A program made the translations under genes and the position numbers. From positions 1-19,741 of the forward strand of contig WGSQ01000015.1 in NCBI GenBank assembly GCA_014871605.1: 19,741 nucleotides of DNA, read 5' to 3'. Positions within the stretch are counted from its first letter, which is position 1. Each line of letters begins with the position of its first letter. The notes under the pieces are model-generated. The model was not told the DNA's origin. It made no database searches and worked only from the letters and a program-made list of their open reading frames with translations. The DNA comes from Collinsella sp. Its GTDB lineage: Bacteria; Actinomycetota; Coriobacteriia; Coriobacteriales; Coriobacteriaceae. Below are positions 7,479-13,686 of the stretch, piece by piece.

Positions 7479-8870
7479 CTACACCGTTAGCGGCGCCGGC
7501 TCATGCGGCTCGCCGTTCAACTCAACGATGACCTGCGTTCCCACGCCCTCCTGGGACTTCACGCGCATGCCAGAATCTTCTCCGTAAAAGAAATGGATGC
7601 GCTGAAGCACGTTGAAGAGCGCCAGGCCGCAACCTCGCTTGACGGAGCCGTCGGCGGTAATGCTCTCGGGCTCCTCTCGGCGATGCTGCTCAAACAGATG
7701 CGCGCAGACTTCTTCGCTCATCCCGATGCCGTCATCTTCGACGATAATCTCCAAGCCGTCATCGGTCTCAAAAGCCCTAACACGAATAGAAAGCGGCTCG
7801 ATCTCGCGCTGCGCATGCTTGATGCAGTTTTCGAGCAGCGGCTGCAAGATAAACGGCGGTACTAGGCTGTCGCGCACCTCAAAGTCGATGTCGACCGAAA
7901 CGCGCAGACGGCCGTCGCCATACCGGGCCTGCATAAGATTGATATAACGAGTGCCCTGCTCCACCTCGTGCTCGAGCGTGGTGAGCGTATCGGAGTCAGA
8001 AAGCGTCTGACGGTAATAATTGGAAAAATCGATGAGTAACGATCGCGCCTTGTCGGGCTCGGTTCGAACGAGCGACACGATCGTGCTAATGGTATTGAAC
8101 AGAAAATGCGGGTCGACCTGCGACTGCAGGGCACGAAGCTCAACGCGGGCCGTGAGCTCGTCCTGGCGCTCGAGCTCAAAGCTGGCGAGCTGCGTGGAAA
8201 TGAGATCGGCAAAACCCGAGGCAAGGGCCGTCTGGCGCATATCAATGCTGCTCAGGCGGGGGTAATACAGCTCGAGTGTGCCCACGCAATGCCCGCGCAC
8301 GGTAAGCGGCGCGACAATGCCGGCGCGCAGGCGGGGAAAATAACCGCCCGTCTCATTGGAGGTGTCACGCGAAAACACGCTCTGCTCGCCCGTCTCAATC
8401 ACACTGAGCGTAGTCTTGAGCACGACCGGGGTGCCGGCAGGGCACTTTGCCGAGTCCTCGCCCCAGCTTGCCAACACCTGTTTGCCATCGGTAAAGCAGA
8501 TGGCAGAGGCGATGGTCTCGGACAGGATGATTTTAGAGGCGCCCAAGGCCGCTTCGGGCGTAAGGCCGCGCGACGTGTAGGCGAATATTTTTGATGCGAT
8601 GGCGAGCGTACGGTCGGTTGCACTCGATGTGAGGTCGTCGGGGACCACAAAGACATACGAGAAAAAGAAGCACAGCATGACCATGCCGGCAATAACGACA
8701 ACGCCCGGAACGGGATTGGGGTTATCGGTTAAATCCCAGATAAGCAGCAGGATAAGCGCCGGAACGACAACACCGAGCAGGATGGCCTGGACCACATGCT
8801 GGGCCGTACGAAAGACCTTGGTAGAGTTGTAGCTCTTGCCCAGAATCAGCCTGTTTAAATCCACCGTCAT
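7479..8870 (-). CDS. LytS-type sensor histidine kinase (HK2)
   Basis: A 463-residue paralogue of HK1 with the same plan: two membrane segments (about 28-45 and 55-77), a GAF-like region (about 85-235), phospho-acceptor His255 in DPHFLFNT, N348 in LLENCIKH, DDGIGM at 379-384 and a GCGLALFN glycine box. The sensor regions of HK1 and HK2 differ, suggesting different cues. Two cysteines in the HK2 sensor region (Cys125, Cys143) could matter for sensing but prove nothing. The start is uncertain: AAAAGGGG directly abuts the ATG at 8870, while the GTG two codons later (8864) sits 6 nt from it, the better spacing. Operon with RR2, preceded by a terminator-like hairpin. Confidence 0.92.
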   Translation of the reverse strand: MTVDLNRLILGKSYNSTKVFRTAQHVVQAILLGVVVPALILLLIWDLTDNPNPVPGVVVIAGMVMLCFFFSYVFVVPDDLTSSATDRTLAIASKIFAYTSRGLTPEAALGASKIILSETIASAICFTDGKQVLASWGEDSAKCPAGTPVVLKTTLSVIETGEQSVFSRDTSNETGGYFPRLRAGIVAPLTVRGHCVGTLELYYPRLSSIDMRQTALASGFADLISTQLASFELERQDELTARVELRALQSQVDPHFLFNTISTIVSLVRTEPDKARSLLIDFSNYYRQTLSDSDTLTTLEHEVEQGTRYINLMQARYGDGRLRVSVDIDFEVRDSLVPPFILQPLLENCIKHAQREIEPLSIRVRAFETDDGLEIIVEDDGIGMSEEVCAHLFEQHRREEPESITADGSVKRGCGLALFNVLQRIHFFYGEDSGMRVKSQEGVGTQVIVELNGEPHEPAPLTV

Positions 8871-8896
8871 CCCCTTTTATCTATCGCACCCATAGC

Positions 8897-8923
8897 AATA
8901 AAGAGGGCCGCAAGCGACCCTCT
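8897..8923 (-). terminator. Terminator of the permease-amidohydrolase operon, just before HK2
   Basis: Minus-strand RNA folds AGAGGGUCGC (8923-8914) with GCGGCCCUCU (8911-8902), with one G-U pair, followed by UUAUU. It lies about 60 nt after the amidohydrolase stop. Its U run ends about 27 nt before the HK2 ATG. Confidence 0.7.
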
Positions 8924-8925
8924 CC

Positions 8926-8940
8926 ATTGCATTATGCAAT
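8926..8940. promoter_or_regulatory. 15-bp palindrome with a possible -10 element, upstream of HK2
   Basis: ATTGCATTATGCAAT is a perfect palindrome around a central T. On the minus strand it contains CATAAT, with TGTAAA 16 bp upstream, a weak promoter match. The start would then fall at about 8924, just before the terminator-like stem. It may be an operator, a promoter, or both. Nothing but sequence symmetry supports it. Confidence 0.3.
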
Positions 8941-8981
8941 CAAAAACTGTGTTTTACATCCAGTCGTCGATGAACGGTAGT

Positions 8982-10259
8982 TTAGGCGCTGTATTTGTTG
9001 GCCTCGCCAAAGGTGCCAGCCTCGACGATCCAGCCGTCCTTCATGATAACGTCCATGTTGTCGGTGTTGAGCACGTGAATGTCGGCGGCGACGTCACCGT
9101 TGACGACCAGCAGGTCGGCGCACTTGCCGGCCTCGATAGAACCGGTCTCGTCCTCGATGTGGCACATCTTGGCACCGTTGAGGGTGGCGCAGGTGATGGT
9201 CTCGACCGGGGTGAAGCCGATCTTGTCGACGAACTCGTACATCTCCTCGATGGAGCAGGTGCCGTACGGGGTGACGAAGGAGAAGGAGTCGGAGCCGATC
9301 GTCATGACGACGCCGCGCTTCTTGGCCTCGCGCAGGCAGTCGTAGTTGCGCTGCAGCTCCTTCTCGACCAGGGTGCCCTCGTACTTGTCGTGCAGCTCGG
9401 GGACGTAGACGGGCGGATAGGTGGCGTACCAGGTGGGCAGGAAGGCGATCGTCGGGGTGAAGAAGGTGCCCTGCTCGGCCATGAGGTCCATGGTGCGCTC
9501 ATCGATATCGAAACCGTGAATCAGCTGCTCGCAGCCAAAGCGAACGGAATCGTAGGCAGCGGCGTGGTTGTTGTAGCAGTGGCTCCACACGGGGATGCCG
9601 ACCATCTTTGCCTCTTCGACCACGGCCTGAATCTCCTCGGAGCAATAGTGCTGGTCGCGACCGGAGTCCCAGCGCCAGATGCCGCCACCGGTAGCCCAGA
9701 TCTTGATGGCATCGGGGTTCTCGCGCAGGCGACGGCGGACGGCCTTGCGCAGATCCCAAGGACCGTCGACCTGATCGCCCCAGGGGTGCGATTCCTTGTT
9801 GAGCTCCTGGCTGCAGTGGTGGGAGTCGCCGTGGCCGGCAACGCGGCAGAAGCCAAGGCCGGTGGCCAGAACGCGCGGGCCCTTGAAGACGCCCTTGTCG
9901 ATGCAGTCACGGATCTGGATACCAAAGCGGCCGATCTCGCAGACGGTGGTGAGGCCGTGGGTGAGGCAGTCGTAGGCCTGCTTGACGGCGACGGCCTGCT
10001 TCTCGAGGAGCGGCTGCATGACCCAATCGGTATCATCGTCGGTCAGGTTGCCCGAGAAGTGCAGATGGGTGTCGATCAGGCCGGGAAGGACGGTCTTGCC
10101 GGCGGCGTCGATGACCTCAACGCCCTCGGGAAGGTCCTGCATAGTGCCGGCGTACTCGATCTTGCCGTTGTCGTCGACGAGAACGAGGGAGTTCTCGACC
10201 GGCTCGGCACCGGTACCGTCGATGAGCTTGCCGCCAACGATTGCATACTTAGTGGACAT
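8982..10259 (-). CDS. Metal-dependent amidohydrolase (imidazolonepropionase/Xaa-Pro dipeptidase-like)
   Basis: A 425-residue amidohydrolase-superfamily TIM-barrel enzyme. The metal ligands are visible: the HxH of LIDTHLH (His65, His67), Lys186 in AIKIWATGG (the probable carboxylated lysine), His227 in WSHCYN, His248 in LIHGFDID and Asp324 in IGSDSF. The N- and C-terminal beta strands (GGKLIDG; ADLLVVNGD) form the usual small sandwich domain. Close relatives include prolidase-type dipeptidases, imidazolonepropionase-like and other amide hydrolases, so the exact substrate is open. No signal peptide, so cytosolic. The ATG at 10259 follows AAGGAGG at 5 nt spacing. The upstream permease gene (130 nt away) suggests import of an amino acid, peptide or N-acyl compound that this enzyme hydrolyses. 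Confidence 0.87.
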   Translation of the reverse strand: MSTKYAIVGGKLIDGTGAEPVENSLVLVDDNGKIEYAGTMQDLPEGVEVIDAAGKTVLPGLIDTHLHFSGNLTDDDTDWVMQPLLEKQAVAVKQAYDCLTHGLTTVCEIGRFGIQIRDCIDKGVFKGPRVLATGLGFCRVAGHGDSHHCSQELNKESHPWGDQVDGPWDLRKAVRRRLRENPDAIKIWATGGGIWRWDSGRDQHYCSEEIQAVVEEAKMVGIPVWSHCYNNHAAAYDSVRFGCEQLIHGFDIDERTMDLMAEQGTFFTPTIAFLPTWYATYPPVYVPELHDKYEGTLVEKELQRNYDCLREAKKRGVVMTIGSDSFSFVTPYGTCSIEEMYEFVDKIGFTPVETITCATLNGAKMCHIEDETGSIEAGKCADLLVVNGDVAADIHVLNTDNMDVIMKDGWIVEAGTFGEANKYSA

Positions 10260-10341
10260 GGTTCCTCCTTATGGATCCATATAGTGGGCGAGGCCGTGTT
10301 GGGTTAAGGCCTCACAAAGCTACCCAAGTGGTGCCGGGTTC

Positions 10342-10370
10342 GGTGCGCGGGAGAGAGGGCCCCGCGCACC
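10342..10370 (-). other. GC-rich stem-loop between the permease and amidohydrolase genes
   Basis: GGTGCGCGGG (10342-10351) pairs perfectly with CCCGCGCACC (10361-10370) around a 9-nt loop. No U run follows on the minus strand, so it is unlikely to be a full terminator. A role in mRNA stability or in setting the ratio of the two products is possible. Confidence 0.5.
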
Positions 10371-10390
10371 CGATCCGCCCCGGCTAGGCG

Positions 10391-11842
10391 TTACTTTTTG
10401 CGGGAATTGGTGAAAGCCATGAGGGCCAGGCCAATAGCCAACCAGCCGATCACGATGCTCCACTCCACCATGTTGAGGGAGGCGGGAGAGAACGGAATCA
10501 CGAGCAGGCCGATGATGATGGCACAGGCAGCGATAGCGAGGCCGATGCCAAACTTGCCGCCGGGCACCTCGTAGGGACGAGGCAGGTCGGGCTCGGTGAA
10601 GCGCATGCGCAGGCAGGCGAGGGCGACCATACCGCAGGAGAAGATGAAGGCGAGAGCCGACACGTTGGTCAGAGGGATGAGCATGTTCTTGCCCAGGAAC
10701 GGACCGATGACGGTGATAACGCCCAGAACGACGCAGGCGAGCTTGGGAGCGCCGGACTTGGGGTCGACCTCGGCGAACTTCTCGGGCAGTTGGCCCTTGC
10801 GGCCCATGGCGAGCATGATGCGGCTCGTGGCGCCGTAGAAGGAGTTCATCGGGCCCATGGGTCCAAGCGTGGCGATGACGAGCATGGCCAGGTACAGAAG
10901 CATGTTGATACCCTTGAGGCAGGCAAGCGCGGGAACCGGGCTCTTAACAAACTCATGCCAGTCGAGGATGGTGCCGAACGAGTAGATGCAGACCATGTAG
11001 AAGCCGCCGGCGGCCAGCAGGGCCAGGGAGATGATCTTGCCGAACTTGTTCCAGTTGAGGCCCTCGGCTGCTTCCTCAGCCTGCTGAGGAATGGTGTCGA
11101 AACCGGCGTAGAAGAACGGGGTCAGAACCAGGACCGACACGATGCCGGCGAACAGGCTGGCACCCTCGGTAGCGGCCTTGCCGCCGCCAGCGCCGGTGAC
11201 CTGGGAGAACACGGGCATGGCATTGTCCGGCGAGCCGGTGAACAGCGAGACGCCCATGGCGAGCAGCATGCCGCAGAGCAGAGCCTTGGTCAGGAAGGCC
11301 TGGAGCTTGGCGGCCGAGCTGGCGCCGCGGAAGTTGAGGAAGATGACGTAGGCTGCGAAGCCGAGCGCGATCAGCGTCGGGAACAGGTAAACGTCGGCGC
11401 CCAGGATGGTGTAGAGCTTGACGGCGCGCAGCCACTCAAGACCGGGCAGGCTGCCGAACATCTCGGACACGAGGGTCGAAATGGCGATGGCCTCCCACGG
11501 GCACAGGATACCGTTGCCCAGGGCCAGGAGCCAACCGGTGATATAGCTCAGCGTACGGCCAAAGCTACGATCGACATACTCGACGATGCCGCCCGAGATG
11601 GGGATAGCAGCCGTGAGCTCACCGAAAACAGCTCCGACGGGCACGAGAAAGATTGCACCCAAGAGGAATGCGATCATAGCGGGAACGGGACCGCCGCCCA
11701 CGACCATCCAGTCGCCGACCTGCAGAACCCAGCCAGTTCCGATGATGGCACCGAAACCGATGGTGAAGAAGTTCCAGAGCGAAAGCGTTTTCTTCATGCC
11801 GCCGTTACCTTCGACTGCAACTTCTGCGTTCTTGTCCGCCAT
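10391..11842 (-). CDS. APC-superfamily amino-acid permease
   Basis: A 483-residue integral membrane protein with about 12 hydrophobic segments. The N-terminus has the APC signature GFGAIIGTGW in the first helix, followed by FGELTAAIPISGGI, the second conserved stretch. The GWLLALGN and FYAGFDTIPQQAEEA segments also fit APC permeases, the latter resembling the substrate/cation region of helix 6 and the loop after it. Substrate is not predictable; amino acids, polyamines or related amines are typical. The ATG at 11842 has a strong site (AAAGGAGGGG, then AACA). It leads a probable two-gene operon with the amidohydrolase. The leader before it folds into two hairpins. Confidence 0.88.
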   Translation of the reverse strand: MADKNAEVAVEGNGGMKKTLSLWNFFTIGFGAIIGTGWVLQVGDWMVVGGGPVPAMIAFLLGAIFLVPVGAVFGELTAAIPISGGIVEYVDRSFGRTLSYITGWLLALGNGILCPWEAIAISTLVSEMFGSLPGLEWLRAVKLYTILGADVYLFPTLIALGFAAYVIFLNFRGASSAAKLQAFLTKALLCGMLLAMGVSLFTGSPDNAMPVFSQVTGAGGGKAATEGASLFAGIVSVLVLTPFFYAGFDTIPQQAEEAAEGLNWNKFGKIISLALLAAGGFYMVCIYSFGTILDWHEFVKSPVPALACLKGINMLLYLAMLVIATLGPMGPMNSFYGATSRIMLAMGRKGQLPEKFAEVDPKSGAPKLACVVLGVITVIGPFLGKNMLIPLTNVSALAFIFSCGMVALACLRMRFTEPDLPRPYEVPGGKFGIGLAIAACAIIIGLLVIPFSPASLNMVEWSIVIGWLAIGLALMAFTNSRKK

Positions 11843-11862
11843 TGTTCCCCTCCTTTCCTTAT

Positions 11863-11908
11863 TGACGCCTCTTTGGCGTCACCCCTTGCGCGGTCTGTTT
11901 TGCCGCGC
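11863..11908 (-). promoter_or_regulatory. Two-hairpin leader of the permease operon
   Basis: Two inverted repeats lie in the 5' leader of the permease gene: GCGCGG/CCGCGC (11888-11893 with 11903-11908) and TGACGCC/GGCGTCA (11863-11869 with 11875-11881). The second stem ends about 20 nt before the ATG, right next to the Shine-Dalgarno stretch. The remaining sequence up to 12185 (divergent spacer) shows no gene and no promoter I can defend. Confidence 0.35.
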
Positions 11909-12203
11909 GCTTTTATTTCATGGCTTTAAGATACGGCCTTGGCACAGCAGCGCCGCTTGTGGCTCGACCGAAGGCAGAACTGCAAAACGAGCGGCGCCGT
12001 TTTTGGGACGAACGGCACGGTTTGCCGCTCATTGTTGTCGCCCGTCCGACGGGCGTACGCTCATCGGACGCATATAGAGATGTTTTTGAGGCCGTGTGTT
12101 TTGCGCCTTTCGTACCGTTTACCGAGCTTTTGACGCGCGGACCCATTTGTTGCACATCTTTTTTGTAGGATAGACAGGTTATACATGAGACAAGGCGGTA
12201 CGA

Positions 12204-13238
12204 ATGGCATACGGATACAACGACGGTGATCAACGGCGACAAAGCGTTCGCCTTGCTGGCCGCACCACGCCGACGCCCAGAAGTGCCACGAGCAGCAATC
12301 CGCAACGCCCTCAAGAGCAACCCAGGCCTTCGTCTCGGCAGCAGACAAACAGAACACGGCAGAGTGGCCGTCCGAGCACGGGCACAAGCGCACAGCAAGA
12401 TAGCCGCTTGGGCGCGCGCACTCGACAGCGCCAAGCCGAGGTTCCGCAACTGCGCCGCAACGGCGCACGTCAGCCCGGCAGCCATATCAACCGCTTCTTT
12501 TCGCATCCCCAAGGCGGACGCGACGGCAAGCCCTACCGCTCGACATCGTACGTGAATGCCCCCGCCCTGCCGGCTCGTCGGCTTTGCCTCGCACTGTGCT
12601 CTATCCTCATCTGTCTGGTCTTTGTGCTTATGAGCTCCTGTATGTCCCACGGCTCGGCCGGTCTCGAGCCCACCGCCGAGGACAAGCTGCTCAAGGCCCC
12701 CGTCGCGCCCGGTTATTCTTTCGCCTTTTCGACCCCGCGCTCGCAATGGCAAGCCGGCACGATGCCCCATATCTATCAGATCGACCCTGCATGGTCGGAG
12801 CTGCCTTACGCCGGCGGTACCATCCGCCAAAATGCCTGCGGGCCTACGTGCCTCACCATGGTCTATATCTTTAAGACGGGACGCACCGATATGACCCCCG
12901 TCAATATGTGCGCGCTTTCCGAGGCAGGCAATTACGCCCCCACCGGTGCAACCGAATGGTCGTTTATGACGAGCGGTGCGTGGCAGTTGGGACTTAACGG
13001 AACGGAGCTTCATAACAATCGCGACTCGATGACTCAGGCGCTGCGTTCGGGAGCGCCCGTCATCGCCGCCGTTCGGCCGGGCACCTTTACCAACGTGGGC
13101 CACTACATTGTACTTTACGGTATTGACGACGCCGACCAGATTGAAGTCTTCGATCCCAACTCGGCCAGCCGCAGCGCCCGCCGCTGGGGCGTCGTAGAGG
13201 TCCTCAACGAAGTCGAAGCCATGTGGGCCTACTACTAG
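12204..13238 (+). CDS. Membrane-anchored C39-like cysteine peptidase
   Basis: A 344-residue protein in three parts. Residues 1-125 are hydrophilic, rich in Arg, Gln, Ser and Pro, and low-complexity. Residues 126-146 form one hydrophobic segment ending SSCMSHG, a likely N-in signal anchor. Residues 185-344 resemble a C39-like/papain-fold domain: Gln209 and Cys212 in RQNACGPTC, His300 in GHYIVLYG and Asp317/Asn319 in FDPNSA, the expected catalytic order. The domain would face outward. C39-like domains outside ABC transporters are probably peptidases or inactive relatives; no substrate is evident. The ATG at 12204 has AAGGCGG 5 nt upstream. It is the only plus-strand gene in the window, transcribed alone, and its stop codon abuts a repeat fragment. 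Confidence 0.82.
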   Translation: MAYGYNDGDQRRQSVRLAGRTTPTPRSATSSNPQRPQEQPRPSSRQQTNRTRQSGRPSTGTSAQQDSRLGARTRQRQAEVPQLRRNGARQPGSHINRFFSHPQGGRDGKPYRSTSYVNAPALPARRLCLALCSILICLVFVLMSSCMSHGSAGLEPTAEDKLLKAPVAPGYSFAFSTPRSQWQAGTMPHIYQIDPAWSELPYAGGTIRQNACGPTCLTMVYIFKTGRTDMTPVNMCALSEAGNYAPTGATEWSFMTSGAWQLGLNGTELHNNRDSMTQALRSGAPVIAAVRPGTFTNVGHYIVLYGIDDADQIEVFDPNSASRSARRWGVVEVLNEVEAMWAYY

Positions 13239-13267
13239 TCGTTGGGGACAGACTTAAATGAGTGGTC
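13237..13267 (+). repeat. Partial copy of the palindromic element at the C39-like gene's stop codon
   Basis: GTTGGGGACAGACTTAAATG at 13241-13260 matches the left half of the palindromes at 13542 and 19349, differing by one base in the first arm (GTCGTT for GTCATT). It begins inside the TAG of the C39-like gene. The right arm is missing nearby, so it is a half or decayed copy. Confidence 0.75.
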
Positions 13268-13292
13268 TCTGGCTGCCCGGAACTGCTGGCAC

Positions 13293-13462
13293 GGAAAATG
13301 CATCCCGCTTTGAAGTTCGATAGCGAGATGCACTTTCCGCGCACGGCCTGTTTGGGAAACTACGTTCCACTTTCCGGCAACATTCCGGGATGCATTTTCC
13401 GGTTGAGGCCCTCAAGGGAAACCATGTCCCATGTTGGACGCTCATTCTGGGATGCGCTTTCC
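13293..13462. repeat. Array of six 14-bp motifs in alternating orientation, 32/30 bp spacing
   Basis: Six 14-bp motifs of the form GGAAA-N5-TYYC start at 13293, 13325, 13355, 13387, 13417 and 13449. Odd copies read forward and even copies reverse. Start-to-start steps are 32, 30, 32, 30 and 32 bp, with spacers of 18 or 16 bp. The array therefore is about two and a half 62-bp units, each an inverted pair. The first pair extends to a 20-bp stem (13290-13309 with 13322-13341). The rest of the convergent spacer up to 13541 has no gene. Confidence 0.85.
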
Positions 13463-13541
13463 GCAGTTGATTGATGCGGGCTTTAAGGACTGTTCCAAGC
13501 TGCCGGCAGAAAAGGAACGTCCCCAGGTGCCGGGTTTCCGC

Positions 13542-13595
13542 AGTCATTGGGGACAGACTTAAATGACTAGTCGTTTAAGAACGTCCCCAATGACT
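13542..13595. repeat. REP-like 54-bp palindrome, copy A
   Basis: AGTCATTGGGGAC (13542-13554) pairs with GTCCCCAATGACT (13583-13595). Inside, TTAAATGAC/GTCGTTTAA continues the symmetry around a central CTAG, interrupted by a 4-nt internal loop on each side. A second, longer copy lies at 19349-19425 and a half copy at 13237. Copy A sits beyond the terminator of the beta-glucosidase gene. Confidence 0.9.
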
Positions 13596-13636
13596 ACCCA
13601 CAGAATGAGGGTCTCATCGGGGACTAGGTAAATAGC

Positions 13637-13670
13637 AAAAGCCCCCGCGGCCGAAACGGGCCGCGGGGGC
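13637..13670 (-). terminator. Terminator of the beta-glucoside PTS operon
   Basis: A perfect 12-bp GC stem (GCCCCCGCGGCC at 13641-13652 with 13659-13670) has a 6-nt loop. On the minus strand it is followed by four U. It begins about 17 bp after the GH1 stop codon. Confidence 0.92.
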
Positions 13671-13686
13671 AGCAGGCTTGCAAGGG

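Noticed and set aside
8934..10307. Long plus-strand open frame (457 codons) opposite the amidohydrolase gene
   Set aside because: It is the antisense frame of a gene with all metal ligands intact; the product is a Gly/Val/Leu/Asp-rich sequence with no recognisable domain and no ribosome site.
10790..11929. Plus-strand open frame opposite the permease gene
   Set aside because: Antisense to 12 membrane segments; the predicted product is very rich in Glu, Gln, Gly and Asp, as expected for a shadow of hydrophobic coding sequence.
11920..12168. 82-codon plus-strand frame in the divergent spacer before the C39-like gene
   Set aside because: No ribosome site at its start and no recognisable motif; it lies where leaders and promoters of the two divergent genes are expected.
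11913..13103. Long minus-strand open frame (396 codons) opposite the C39-like gene
   Set aside because: It is a shadow in GC-rich DNA: the plus-strand frame has a ribosome site, a membrane anchor and catalytic motifs, while this frame shows no domain and a composition rich in Arg, Ser, Ala and Gly.
13293..13462. The regularly spaced motifs as a CRISPR array
   Set aside because: Repeats are only 14 bp, alternate in orientation and vary in the middle; spacers are 16-18 bp; no cas genes are in the window.
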